DNA of 64,000 nt. It comes from Xanthomonas arboricola pv. juglandis (GTDB lineage: Bacteria > Pseudomonadota > Gammaproteobacteria > Xanthomonadales > Xanthomonadaceae). The translations under genes were made by a program, and so were the position numbers. The stretch spans positions 1,157,655 through 1,221,654 of the forward strand of contig NZ_JZEF01000002.1 in the NCBI RefSeq assembly GCF_001013475.1, given 5' to 3'. Shown here piece by piece: positions 12,174 to 21,870 of this stretch (positions within the stretch are counted from its first letter, which is position 1; each line of letters opens with the position of its first letter). The notes beneath the pieces are model-generated. The model ran no database searches. It had not been told where the DNA came from and worked only from the letters and a program-made list of their open reading frames with translations.

Positions 12174-13496
12174 ATGGGGATCGCGTCGTTGCCGTCGTGC
12201 GGGATCAATGCGCCGTTGCACGCAGGTGCCAGGCAACGTGCGACGACAGCGCTGCGGTCGCGATGGCGGATGCCGGCACTCGCACTCGGCGCGCTGCTGC
12301 TGATCGGCTGCACGCCGCGTCCGCCCGGGCTGCCCGCAATCGCGCAGACCGCACAGCTGGAACGCGTGGTGGCTGTCTTCCGGCATGGCGTGCGCGCACC
12401 GTTGCAGGGCGAAGCCGCCGCCGCGCACTATGCAGACGCGCCGTGGCCGCAATGGTCCACACCGGCCAGCCTGCTGACGCCGCACGGGCGCATCGGCGTG
12501 CAGTTGAGCGGCGACTATCTGCGCCAGTGGCTGGCGCAGCAGGGCGTGTTGCCGCGTAGCGGCTGCCCGTCAGCAGGCAGCGTGTCGGTCTGGGCCAATA
12601 CCGATCAGCGCACCATCGACAGCGGCGCCTTGCTGGCCGAGGCGCTGGCACCGGGCTGCGGGATCGTCGCCGGACATCGCCAGGCCGGCAGCAACGATCC
12701 GTTGTTCCGCCCGATCGAAGCTGGCGCGGTGCCGTTCGATGGCACGGCGGCAGTTGCGGCGATCGAAAAGCAAACCGGTGGCCCCGCCGCATTGCTGCGA
12801 GGGCACACTGCCGAGTTGCAGGCGATGCAGCAGATCCTGGGTTGTACGCGCACGCCCTGCGACTTTGCGCAGATGCCGTCCACGCTGGCACCGTCGGCCA
12901 ACGGGCGCGGCCTGGCCCTGGGTGGGCCGATCGATCTGACATCCGGCACCGGCGAGGTGTTGCTGCTGCAATACGCCGAAGGCCTGCCGCTGTCGCAGGT
13001 CGGCTGGGGCCGCGCCACACCCGAGCGGCTGGCGCAGGTCTCGCGCCTGCATGCCTTGTTGTTCGACATCTACGCGCGCCCGCATTACATGGCCTCACGT
13101 TCGGGCGCACCGCTGGCGCGCGAAGTGCTGCAGCGCTTCGGCGATATGCAGGCGCCAAAGGTCTCGGTCTTCGTTGGCAGCGATACGCATATCGCTGCGT
13201 TGAGCGGTTTGCTGGGCGTGCACTTTCATCTCCCCGGCTACGGCGCCGACGATCCGCCGCCGGGCGGCGCATTGCTGCTGGAGCTATGGCGCGAACCGAA
13301 TGGGCAGCAGGTGGTGCGTGCGAAGTATCTTGCGCAATCGCTGGATCAACTGCGGACGCTGGCGCCGCTAAATTTGGAGCATCCGCCGTTGCAGCAGAAG
13401 TTGGCGCTTGGCGTTTGCACAGCAGAGCAACGCATGGCGTGTCCGTTGAAGGCGTTCGCTCAGGCGTTGGAGCAACAGTTGCAACGCGAGCCTTGA
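12174..13496 (+). CDS. Histidine-acid-phosphatase-like lipoprotein with altered HD motif
   Basis: The protein has the branch-2 histidine phosphatase signature VVAVFRHGVRAP (RHGxRxP) close to the N-terminus, and several Cys residues spaced as in periplasmic AppA/Agp-type enzymes. A hydrophobic stretch ending LLIGC before it looks like a lipobox. The usual C-terminal HD dipeptide (GHDTN) is replaced by GSDTH, so the proton-donor Asp is kept but the preceding His is not. Such enzymes hydrolyse phosphomonoesters (sugar phosphates, phytate) in the periplasm. The start is uncertain: in-frame ATGs lie at 12099, 12174 and 12270. 12174 includes the positively charged patch (LRSRWR) before the hydrophobic core; 12270 would start at the core itself. 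Confidence 0.75.
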   Translation: MGIASLPSCGINAPLHAGARQRATTALRSRWRMPALALGALLLIGCTPRPPGLPAIAQTAQLERVVAVFRHGVRAPLQGEAAAAHYADAPWPQWSTPASLLTPHGRIGVQLSGDYLRQWLAQQGVLPRSGCPSAGSVSVWANTDQRTIDSGALLAEALAPGCGIVAGHRQAGSNDPLFRPIEAGAVPFDGTAAVAAIEKQTGGPAALLRGHTAELQAMQQILGCTRTPCDFAQMPSTLAPSANGRGLALGGPIDLTSGTGEVLLLQYAEGLPLSQVGWGRATPERLAQVSRLHALLFDIYARPHYMASRSGAPLAREVLQRFGDMQAPKVSVFVGSDTHIAALSGLLGVHFHLPGYGADDPPPGGALLLELWREPNGQQVVRAKYLAQSLDQLRTLAPLNLEHPPLQQKLALGVCTAEQRMACPLKAFAQALEQQLQREP

Positions 13497-13565
13497 ACGC
13501 AATGCCGGGGCTGCGATGTGCAGGCGCCTTCAGCTCGTCGAAGCATCCGCATGGAGCGGGTAGAT

Positions 13566-13745
13566 GTCGTGCGCAAGATTGATCGGAGTACGGAGTTGGT
13601 CGGCAGCGCGGCGCCGCATCCGGTGTCGGGACACGCCGTAAATCCATCCGTGGAGGCTCGGTGGCGGCATCCATGCCGCCACACGGTCCCGCCCCCGGAC
13701 GCGACACCACGCTCCCAGCATTGCTGCTGCTGATCGGCAAGCACT
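13566..13745. repeat. Intergenic direct repeat, copy 1
   Basis: This roughly 180-bp unit runs from GTCGTGCGCAAGAT to TGATCGGCAAGCACT and recurs about 480 bp downstream at 14043-14223 with scattered substitutions. Both copies contain the palindrome GGCGGCATCCATGCCGCC (GGCGGCGTCCATGCCGCC in copy 2). A short matching piece (GAATCCATCCGTGG) also lies at 15596. It does not code for a recognisable protein. Confidence 0.75.
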
Positions 13746-13951
13746 GTTTTCAAGCAGACGTGGCGCCTGCGGATTGGGTCGGCCAGGTCGTCGAGATCAC
13801 CTCAACACTTCGTCTTTAGGTAGTGGCGATGGAACAAGATCCAGGCCACGGTCAGTTAACCAGACGCAGCTTTTCTTTCAGTTGCCGACAATGATCGGTG
13901 GTGCTTGCGCGGGTGCCGGCGTGGGACCTTGAGCGGCATGGATGCCGCGCC
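13728..13951. repeat. Dispersed repeat shared with 22853-23072
   Basis: The left end TGCTGATCGGCAAGCA and the right end CGGCGTGGGACCTTGAGCGG match those of the segment at 22853-23072, with nearly the same distance between the ends (about 220 bp). The middle is diverged but still shows CGGTGGT and TGCCGGC similarity. It is likely a decayed copy of one family of non-coding elements. Confidence 0.55.
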
Positions 13952-14042
13952 AGAGCCTACATGGACGTACTTGCGGCGTGTCCCACGCTGGTACGCGTGC
14001 AAGCGCCCGCAGCAAACCGAAGCAGATGCATGAAACGCAAGG

Positions 14043-14223
14043 TGTCGTGCGCAAGATCGATCGGTGTACGGAGTCGGCCGGCAGCGCGGCGGCGCACCCG
14101 GTGTCGGGACACGCCGTGAATCCGCCCCTGGAGGCCCGGTGGCGGCGTCCATGCCGCCACACGGCCCCGCCCCCGGACGCGGCCCCGCGCTCCCAGTATT
14201 GCCACTGCTGATCGGCAGACACT
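14043..14223. repeat. Intergenic direct repeat, copy 2
   Basis: Second copy of the 13566-13745 unit, ending just before the IS insertion point. The pair flanks a 300-bp spacer that itself contains a dispersed-repeat end, so the whole gap from 13497 to 14242 is repeat DNA without a supported gene. Confidence 0.75.
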
Positions 14224-14242
14224 ACGCGTGCAAGCGCCTTTA

Positions 14243-15471
14243 GGGCAGCTCTAAAAACCCCCGATCCTTGGCATCATAGTTCCACCGCCATCCAGGGTAA
14301 GAGCCGATGATCAGTCTGTTTGCCGGGGCCGAGCGCGAAGCCAAGCGCCAGCAGTTGAGCGATCCGCTGGAGCTGCTGTCGCGGCACATCGATTTCGTCG
14401 CGATCGCGGCGGTGATCGATGGCCACCTTCGCCTGGGCACGGGTGCCAAGGGCGGTCGCCCGGCGTGGCCGACGGAGCTGATGATCCGGCTGCTGCTGTT
14501 GCAGCAGTTGTACAACCTGTCCGACGAGGCGCTGGAGTACCAGGTGCTGGACCGTCGCAGCTTCCAGCGCTTCCTGGGGTTGGAACACAGCGGCAAGGTG
14601 CCTGACGCCAAGACGATCTGGGTGTGGCGTGAGCGGCTCAAGAAGAACGATCTGATCGGCGACATCAGCGCGGCGGTGAGCGGCCAGTTGCAGCGGGCCG
14701 GGTTCATTGCCCGGGGTGGACAGATCATTGATGCGAGCATCGTCAGCGCGCCGATCCAGCGCAATACGCGCGAGGAGAACGCCCGGATCAAGCGAGGCGA
14801 GGCTGTGCAGGACTGGAGCGATGCCAAGCGGCGGCAGAAGGACGTGCAGGCGCGCTGGACGCTCAAGCACGGCAAGGCCCATTACGGCTACAAGCTGCAC
14901 GCCAACACGGATCGGCGCTGGGGGTTCATCCGGCGGCACGAGGTGAGTGCGGCCAACGTGCACGACAGCCGGCACTTCGAGACGCTGCTCGATCCAGTCA
15001 ACACCGGGCGCACGGTACGGGCCGACAGCGCCTATGCCAGCCAGGCTCGGGAAACCGAACTCAGGCGACAAGGCTACCGCGCGGACATCCAGCACAAGGG
15101 GCAGACGGACAAGCCGCTGAGCCTGGCCCAGCAGCGTCGGAACCATCGCATCGCCAAGGATCGGGCGTTCGGCGAGCATCCGTTTGCCCGACTCGCCCAA
15201 CAGGGAGGCAAATGCCTGCGCACGATTGGCCTGGCGCGAGCCCAGGTGGTGATCGGCCTGAAGGTTGCCGCACACAACCTGATGAGGCTGGCGCGGCTGC
15301 AGAGCCAGGGGATCGTGCCGGCGTGAGCGGAAACGGCGGCTGACAGGCCGCAATCCGGGTTTGAAATGCCATGGGTCGGCTCTTCGCGCCCCTTCGACCG
15401 GCAGGTGCGAGGGGGGCCTGTCGCCTTACCGAACATCTCAAACGGCAGAATCGAGGTTGTTCGAGGTGCCC
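14243..15471 (+). mobile_element. IS5-family insertion sequence, apparently intact
   Basis: The element is about 1229 bp and carries one transposase gene. Its left end reads GGGCAGCTCTAAAAACC, and the right end on the opposite strand reads GGGCACCTCGAACAACC: imperfect terminal inverted repeats with 14 of 17 positions equal. It is flanked on both sides by TTTA (14239-14242 and 15472-15475), consistent with a 4-bp target duplication. Because both flanks read CTTTAG, the exact edge could shift by one base. It inserted into repeat-rich intergenic DNA upstream of the metK 3' end. Confidence 0.85.
14307..15326 (+). CDS. IS5-family DDE transposase
   Basis: This 339-residue transposase has the N-terminal DUF772-like segment (RPAWPTELMIRLLLLQQLYNL), a catalytic first Asp in IIDASIV, the second Asp in RADSAYAS and the C-terminal Y(2)R..K(3)E-like region, the layout of IS5-group enzymes. 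The frame is uninterrupted from the ATG at 14307 to the TGA at 15326, so the element may still be active. It acts on the inverted repeats at 14243 and 15471. Confidence 0.93.
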   Translation: MISLFAGAEREAKRQQLSDPLELLSRHIDFVAIAAVIDGHLRLGTGAKGGRPAWPTELMIRLLLLQQLYNLSDEALEYQVLDRRSFQRFLGLEHSGKVPDAKTIWVWRERLKKNDLIGDISAAVSGQLQRAGFIARGGQIIDASIVSAPIQRNTREENARIKRGEAVQDWSDAKRRQKDVQARWTLKHGKAHYGYKLHANTDRRWGFIRRHEVSAANVHDSRHFETLLDPVNTGRTVRADSAYASQARETELRRQGYRADIQHKGQTDKPLSLAQQRRNHRIAKDRAFGEHPFARLAQQGGKCLRTIGLARAQVVIGLKVAAHNLMRLARLQSQGIVPA

Positions 15472-15636
15472 TTTAGTGGCCGAAGCCCTCAGTAACAAAG
15501 CATCAGTGACCGGAGCATTCGCACAAACCCACTAGACGTCCAACACGGAGATTCGTCGTTACGCGGTGGCTGCATCAAAAAACCGGACACGCAGTGAATC
15601 CATCCGTGGTGCTCCGTTGTACGCATCCATTCCGCC

Positions 15637-15670
15637 AAAACGCACATGGGCCGCATCAGCGGCCCATGTG
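15637..15670 (-). terminator. Rho-independent-type terminator of metK
   Basis: A perfect 12-bp stem (CACATGGGCCGC/GCGGCCCATGTG) with a 4-nt loop lies 37 bp beyond the metK stop. On the minus strand it is followed by CGTTTTGG. Confidence 0.8.
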
Positions 15671-15706
15671 CAATTCACTGCATCCGCTCCCGCAGGAGCA
15701 GCTGGC

Positions 15707-16918
15707 TTACTTCAGCTTGGCGTCGGCGCGCAGGGCGTCGGCGCGGTCGGTCTTTTCCCACGAGAACGCGGTGGCGGTGTGCTGCGCACCGGTTGCGTCG
15801 GTGTAGGAGAAGTCCTTCGGCTTGCGGCCGAAGTGGCCGTAGGACGCGGTCTGCTGATACATCGGGTGGATCAGGTCGAGCATCTGGATGATGCCGAACG
15901 GACGCAGGTCGAAATGCTTGCGGATCAGCTTTTCGATCTGCCCGTCGGCGATCTTGCCGGTACCGAAGGTGGTGACCGAAATCGAGGTCGGCTCGGCCAC
16001 GCCGATGGCGTAGGAGACCTGCACTTCGCAACGGTCGGCCAGGCCGGCAGCCACCACGTTCTTGGCCACATAGCGCGCGGCGTAGGCTGCCGAGCGATCG
16101 ACCTTGGACGGATCCTTGCCGGAGAACGCACCGCCACCGTGACGCGCCCAGCCGCCGTAGGTGTCGACGATGATCTTGCGGCCGGTCAGGCCGCAATCGC
16201 CCACCGGCCCGCCGATCACGAACTTGCCGGTCGGGTTGATGTGGAACTTGGTGCCCTTGTGCAGCCACTTGGCCGGCAGCACCGGCTTGAGGATCTCCTC
16301 GCGCACGGCCTCGACCAGATCCTTCTGCTTGATGCCCGGATCGTGCTGGGTCGACAGCACCACCGCGTCGATCGCGGTCGCAACGCCGTCTTCGTAGCGC
16401 AGGGTGACCTGCGACTTGGCGTCCGGACGCAGCCAGGACAGCGCCGAGTTCTTCTTCTTGCGGATCTTGGCCTGCTGCTCGACCAGGCGGTGCGCCAGAT
16501 GGATCGCGGCCGGCATGTGGCTGTCGGTCTCGTTGGTCGCGTAGCCGAACATCAGGCCCTGGTCGCCGGCGCCCTGCTGTTCCGGGTTCTTGCGATCCAC
16601 GCCCTGGTTGATATCCGGCGACTGCTTGCCGATCAGGTTGAGCACGCCACAGGTCCCGCCGTCGAAGCCGACGTCGGAGCTGTTGTAGCCGATGTCCAGA
16701 ATGACCTTGCGGGTCAGCGCTTCCAGGTCGATCCAGGCACTGGTGGTCACTTCGCCGGCAACGATCGCCACGCCCGTCTTGACCATCGTCTCGCATGCCA
16801 CGCGGGCGCGCTTGTCCTGGGCCAGGATGGCATCCAGCACTGCGTCGGAGATCTGGTCGGCGATCTTGTCCGGATGGCCTTCGGAGACCGATTCGGAGGT
16901 GAACAGGTAGCTGGACAT
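15707..16918 (-). CDS. metK: S-adenosylmethionine synthetase
   Basis: This enzyme makes SAM from methionine and ATP, the methyl donor of the cell. The 403-residue protein has [19 protein letters not shown] near the N-terminus, the loop motif [12 protein letters not shown] and the phosphate-binding [16 protein letters not shown], all diagnostic of MetK. The start at 16918 ([10 protein letters not shown]) is used rather than an upstream in-frame ATG at 16978, because AAGGGA lies about 9 nt upstream and it matches the family. A strong hairpin terminator follows. The 446-bp gap between metK and the divergent phosphoesterase gene shows no riboswitch that I recognise. Confidence 0.97.
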   Translation of the reverse strand: MSSYLFTSESVSEGHPDKIADQISDAVLDAILAQDKRARVACETMVKTGVAIVAGEVTTSAWIDLEALTRKVILDIGYNSSDVGFDGGTCGVLNLIGKQSPDINQGVDRKNPEQQGAGDQGLMFGYATNETDSHMPAAIHLAHRLVEQQAKIRKKKNSALSWLRPDAKSQVTLRYEDGVATAIDAVVLSTQHDPGIKQKDLVEAVREEILKPVLPAKWLHKGTKFHINPTGKFVIGGPVGDCGLTGRKIIVDTYGGWARHGGGAFSGKDPSKVDRSAAYAARYVAKNVVAAGLADRCEVQVSYAIGVAEPTSISVTTFGTGKIADGQIEKLIRKHFDLRPFGIIQMLDLIHPMYQQTASYGHFGRKPKDFSYTDATGAQHTATAFSWEKTDRADALRADAKLK

Positions 16919-17364
16919 CAGGCTTATATCCCTTGATTCGGATGAAAAGATGGGTGCGGATGATACACCGTCCGACAACCCTGTGCATTGTGCGCCTGAA
17001 CAGCCCGCTGTGGCGTTAAACCCGTGTCGTGGCGCGGGTTTGCACGGTCATCCAGGTGTCGTCAGCTTGCCATGCAATGGTCGTACTGACCGGTCAGCAT
17101 GCGCGCGTGCCTGGCGGCATGGCTGCGTGCAGCCACGCCGCTGGAGGGGAATGCGCGATGTCGCTGGACAGCGTGCCGGGACGAGGGCGCATGGCTGCCA
17201 TGGCGACCACGAGCCGGGATGCGGGTGTCCGATTGCAGCGCTACACCACGGCTTGCTGCGGGCGCATCTGCGTCAGCGCGCTGCCGACGCCTGCGGGCGG
17301 CGCACGCAGCCTGCCTGCGCAGCGCCCGATCGCGGCGCCGAGATTTTGCCCTGGAGATGTCCGC

Positions 17365-18171
17365 ATGCACGTGTCCACATTGCACCCTCCCGTCCGCGCC
17401 CTGTTCCTGTCCGACCTGCACCTGGGCTCGCGGCACTGCCATGCCGCCGAGATCGCCGCGTTCATCAGCCGCCAGCGTTGCCAGACCCTGTATCTGGTCG
17501 GCGACATCATCGACCTGTGGTGGATGTCGCAGCGGCGCGCGGTCTGGGATGCGGCGCATCAGCAGGTGATCGCCGCCCTGCATGCGCAGGCCAGGCGCGG
17601 CACCGAGATCATCTACGTGCCCGGCAACCAAGACCGTGCCATCCGCCGCTTCTGCGGTCTGGTGATGCCGGCCATGCAGGTGCGCCGACGCAGCGTCCAC
17701 ACCTTGCTGGACGGCCGCCGGCTGCTGGTCACCCATGGCGACGACTACGACGCGCAAACCCATTTCGGTGGCTTGCAGGAACGATTCGGCGACTGGCTCT
17801 ATTACCGCATCCTCACCGGCAATCAGCTGACCAATCGTCTGCGGCGGCGCCTGGGCATGCGCTACTGGTCGCTGGCCGAGTTTCTCAAGCGCCGCAGCGG
17901 TGCGGCCGAGCGCTATATCGGCCGCTTCGTGGCGGCCGGCCTGGCCGATGTGGTGCGCCGCGATCTGGACGGCATCGTCTGCGGGCATATCCATCGCGCC
18001 GCACTGCGCATGCAGGCCGGCCATCTCTACGCCAACACCGGCGACTGGGTGGAGAGCCTGACGGCGCTGCGCGAGACGCAGTCCGGCGCACTGCAACTGG
18101 TCAACCATCACGGCGACGTGCTGGCCGAACTGGCGCCGCAACCTCATGCCGCGCAGCAGCGCGCGGCGTGA
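17365..18171 (+). CDS. LpxH-like metallophosphoesterase (UDP-2,3-diacylglucosamine diphosphatase family)
   Basis: The 268-residue protein contains the calcineurin-type metal motifs in order: SDLHLGS (Asp17, His19), GDIIDLW (Asp47), PGNQD, THGDDYD and GHIHRA. The arrangement and length fit the LpxH/LpxH2-like branch that removes UMP from UDP-diacylglucosamine in lipid A synthesis. Here the third motif is GNQD rather than the GNRD or GNHD often seen. The ATG at 17365 is preferred because homology begins just after it, although the frame stays open for 112 codons upstream. Whether this is the main LpxH or a paralogue cannot be told from the window. Confidence 0.8.
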   Translation: MHVSTLHPPVRALFLSDLHLGSRHCHAAEIAAFISRQRCQTLYLVGDIIDLWWMSQRRAVWDAAHQQVIAALHAQARRGTEIIYVPGNQDRAIRRFCGLVMPAMQVRRRSVHTLLDGRRLLVTHGDDYDAQTHFGGLQERFGDWLYYRILTGNQLTNRLRRRLGMRYWSLAEFLKRRSGAAERYIGRFVAAGLADVVRRDLDGIVCGHIHRAALRMQAGHLYANTGDWVESLTALRETQSGALQLVNHHGDVLAELAPQPHAAQQRAA

Positions 18172-18404
18172 GGTTGGCCAGGCGCAGCAGCTGCCGGCAG
18201 ACCGCAGCTGCCGGCAACTGCCACCGGACGTGCGCGGCGTGCAGCGTTCGCTGTCCTGGTGCAAGGACTGCGGACGGCGGCTGCAGCGTCGTTTTCGACC
18301 GCGAGCCGCGGCGCAATGCGAGCACCGCGGCTGCTGGCTGACTGCCGGCCGGCCGGAACGCACGTGATGGCACTGGACGATGCCCGTCCTGCTAGCATCG
18401 GCCG

Positions 18405-19493
18405 ATGGATTCATTGACCCAGATCGTTCTTGGCGGCGCCGTCGCTGCCGCCATCGCACCGGCCGGACAGCGCCGTGCCGCCCTGTTGGCCGGCGCCGCA
18501 CTGGGCACCTTGCCCGATCTCGATGCGCTGGTATTGCTGCCGCTGACCGACGATCCGGTCACGCTGATGACGGTGCATCGCAGCGCCAGCCATTCGTTGT
18601 TCGTGCTGCCGTTGCTGGGCTGGCTGGTCTGGTGGCTGTTTCGCCGTTACGGCAACGGGCGCGTGGCCGCTGCGCCCAAGCGCTGGTTCTGGGCGATCCA
18701 GCTGGCCTTGATCACGCATCCGCTGCTGGATGCCTTCACCGTCTACGGGACCCAGCTGTGGTGGCCGCTGCAGCCGCATCCGGCAATGTGGTCGAGCGTC
18801 TTCATCATCGACCCGGCCTACACGCTATGGCTGTTGCTGGCCTGCGCGGTGGCATGGTTTGCGCGCACGCGGCCGCTCGCGCAGCACGCGTTGGTGATCG
18901 GGCTGGCGCTCAGCTCCGCCTATCTGGGCTGGTCGTTGCTGGCCAAGCACCTGGTCGACCAGGAAGCGGACCGTGCGCTGGCCGCGCTCGGCTTGAAGGA
19001 TGCGCCGCGCTTCTCGGTGCCGATGCCGCTCAACACCTTGCTGTGGCGCGTGGTGGCGATGACGCCCAACGGCTATGTGATCGGCGAGCGCTCGCTGGTG
19101 GCCGACAAGGGCCCGATGCAGTTTCGCGGCTATTCCAGCAACACCCAGGCCCTGGGCGAGGTGGCCGGTTTCGACGCGGTGCGCCGGTTGACCTGGTTCA
19201 ATCGCGGTTTCATGCGCGCACGCCTGGTCGATGACGAGCTGATGCTCAGCGACCTGCGCATGGGTCTGGAGCCGGACTACAACTTCAACTTCGTGGTGGC
19301 GCATCGCCAAGACGGGCAATGGCAACCGATTACGCCCCGGCAGATCCAGGCCGCCTACCGCGCGCCGGTGGCGCGCGATCAAATCGGTGAGGTGCTGGCG
19401 CAGATGTGGCGCCGTATCTGGCACGAGCCCGCCGGCACGGTGCTGACCGGCGACCTGGAACACGCCACCACGCCTGCGCCGGCCGCTCGGTAG
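18405..19493 (+). CDS. Membrane-bound metal-dependent hydrolase (YdjM/DUF457 family)
   Basis: The 362-residue protein begins MDSLTQIVLGGAVAAAIAP, then has GTLPDLDAL and the metal-site segment TVHRSASHSLFVLP with paired His residues. LITHPLLDAFTVYGTQ follows. These are the hallmarks of the DUF457 inner-membrane hydrolase family (E. coli YdjM is a LexA-controlled member). About four to five membrane helices lie in residues 1-190, and a soluble domain forms the C-terminus. The substrate is unknown. No LexA box is obvious upstream. It stands alone between the phosphoesterase and a convergent methyltransferase gene. Confidence 0.85.
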   Translation: MDSLTQIVLGGAVAAAIAPAGQRRAALLAGAALGTLPDLDALVLLPLTDDPVTLMTVHRSASHSLFVLPLLGWLVWWLFRRYGNGRVAAAPKRWFWAIQLALITHPLLDAFTVYGTQLWWPLQPHPAMWSSVFIIDPAYTLWLLLACAVAWFARTRPLAQHALVIGLALSSAYLGWSLLAKHLVDQEADRALAALGLKDAPRFSVPMPLNTLLWRVVAMTPNGYVIGERSLVADKGPMQFRGYSSNTQALGEVAGFDAVRRLTWFNRGFMRARLVDDELMLSDLRMGLEPDYNFNFVVAHRQDGQWQPITPRQIQAAYRAPVARDQIGEVLAQMWRRIWHEPAGTVLTGDLEHATTPAPAAR

Positions 19494-19550
19494 GCTGCTG
19501 GCGGAGACGCTCGGCAACGCGTACGTAGTAAGCGTGTGCGGTTGACCCGC

Positions 19551-20378
19551 TCAATACACTGTCGCGCGCGCCTGCACGAACGAGTAGAAGAACACCGCGT
19601 TCGGGTCGCTGTGCACCTGCGCCAGTTCGCGGCGCATGCCATCCACGGTGTCTGCGTTCACCGCACCGGCCTCGAGCAACTGGTCGGCCGCCGACAGCGG
19701 CACTTCTTCCCAGAACCCGATCATGGTCTTGCGCCGGCCCGGCTCGCGGTTGTCCAGATGCAGCGTCTTGATCTCGGTGTGCACATCGCGAAAGCCGCCG
19801 GCCAGCAGCAGGTTGCCCAGCTTGGCGCCGACGAACGGGTCGCCGCCCTGGTCGTGCTGGAAATCATTGAAGGCCATCCAGTAGCGCCACAGATTGGGCG
19901 AATACGGATGCAGCAGGAACGAGGCGTTCATCACCTCGGTGACATACACCGGCGAGCCCGGCAGCAGCACACGCCGCACCTCGTTGAGCACGCGCGCAGG
20001 CGAGGGCACATGCTCGAGCACCCAGCACAGGAACGCCGCATCGAACTGACGCGCCTCGAACGGCAGATCGCTGGCATCGGCCTGCTGCAGCGTGTAGCGC
20101 TCGCGGCACCATGCCAGCCGTTCCAGATTGGCGCGTGCCGCGCCCAACTGCGCCTCGCTCAGATCCACGCCGGTGACATGCAGGTCGGGAAAACGGCGCA
20201 GCAGGATTTCGGTCTGCGCGCCCACGCCGCTGCCCACTTCCAGCAGCCGGCGTGCGCCGCTGTAGTCGATCTGGTTGAACAGCGTGGCTTCCAGCAGGCG
20301 CGCCTGCTTGAGCAGGCGTGCCTGTTCGGTGGACGAAAACCCATGCAGATAGGTCGGGGTGTCGCTTGGTGCGGTCAT
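19551..20378 (-). CDS. Class I SAM-dependent methyltransferase
   Basis: The 275-residue protein has the Rossmann SAM-binding motif LEVGSGVGAQTE (about residues 46-57), the acidic strand end VTGVDLSE, the ADASDLPF motif and CWVLEHVPSPARVL, typical of ubiE/Methyltransf_11-type enzymes. The substrate is unknown. The C-terminal third is not recognisable beyond the fold. The start at 20378 is used because the upstream in-frame codons overlap dusB. It lies 28 bp after dusB on the same strand, so the two are probably co-transcribed. Confidence 0.85.
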   Translation of the reverse strand: MTAPSDTPTYLHGFSSTEQARLLKQARLLEATLFNQIDYSGARRLLEVGSGVGAQTEILLRRFPDLHVTGVDLSEAQLGAARANLERLAWCRERYTLQQADASDLPFEARQFDAAFLCWVLEHVPSPARVLNEVRRVLLPGSPVYVTEVMNASFLLHPYSPNLWRYWMAFNDFQHDQGGDPFVGAKLGNLLLAGGFRDVHTEIKTLHLDNREPGRRKTMIGFWEEVPLSAADQLLEAGAVNADTVDGMRRELAQVHSDPNAVFFYSFVQARATVY

Positions 20379-20406
20379 GGCTGCAGCTCCAACAACGCAG
20401 GAAAAC

Positions 20407-21405
<999 letters not shown>

Positions 21406-21425
21406 GGTGGCATTGTAGCTGGGTG

Positions 21426-21466
21426 GGGGATTGGGGAATCGGGATTGGGGAATCGGGAATCGGGAG
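21426..21466. repeat. Short direct repeats of GGGATTGGGGAATC type
   Basis: Tandem 14-bp units (GATTGGGGAATCGG twice, then AATCGGGA twice) lie immediately upstream of dusB. Such G-rich microsatellites commonly vary in copy number. No function is seen. Confidence 0.65.
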
Positions 21467-21551
21467 AGCAGTTCCGGCCTTCGGTCTTGTGCGGTTGCTG
21501 TGTGGGTCAGGTGACCAGTAGAGCGAGGGCAGCGGCGAGATTGCTGGCTGA

Positions 21552-21648
21552 CCGTACCCTCACCCCAACCCCTCTCCCGACGGGAGAGCGGCTTTCTTCC
21601 TTCTCCCGTCGGAAGACGATGGCGCGTCAGCGCCGGATGAGGGTACGG
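21552..21648. repeat. 97-bp structured element with 11-bp terminal inverted repeats
   Basis: CCGTACCCTCA at 21552-21562 is the exact reverse complement of TGAGGGTACGG at 21638-21648. Inside are further fold-back stems (CTCTCCCG/CGGGAGAG) and a CTTCTCCCGTCGG arm. A related sequence (ACCCTCATCCG...CTTCTCCCGCAGGGAGAAGG) lies at 43031-43075. It looks like a non-coding MITE- or REP-type element. The rest of the 465-bp gap (21406-21870) has no gene. Confidence 0.65.
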
Positions 21649-21816
21649 GTGCCCGACCTTGCATCACGCTTGCGTCCCTTTACCTCGACGACTGTTCGAT
21701 GAAGGACGTTGAAGCTCCGGCGCAGCCGGGTTCGCAGCGTCCGTCGATGGACAGGCCTCAACATGCCGTTCGTGGATCGAAGCAGTCCCATGGGATGCCG
21801 CCGACGCCTTGAACGC

Positions 21817-21845
21817 AAAAGGCGACCGCATCGCTGCGGTCGCCT
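21817..21845 (-). terminator. Terminator downstream of the ribokinase gene
   Basis: GGCGACCGCA and TGCGGTCGCC form a 10-bp stem with a short loop. On the minus strand the stem is followed by TTTTGCGTT, 26 bp past the stop of the ribokinase gene. Confidence 0.8.
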
Positions 21846-21870
21846 TCGTTGTTTGCTTGAAGCGTGCGGA

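Noticed and set aside
16919-17364. Possible SAM riboswitch upstream of metK
   Set aside because: I looked for SAM-I and SAM-II cores on the minus strand and found no matching stems, only an ordinary leader with AAGGGA.
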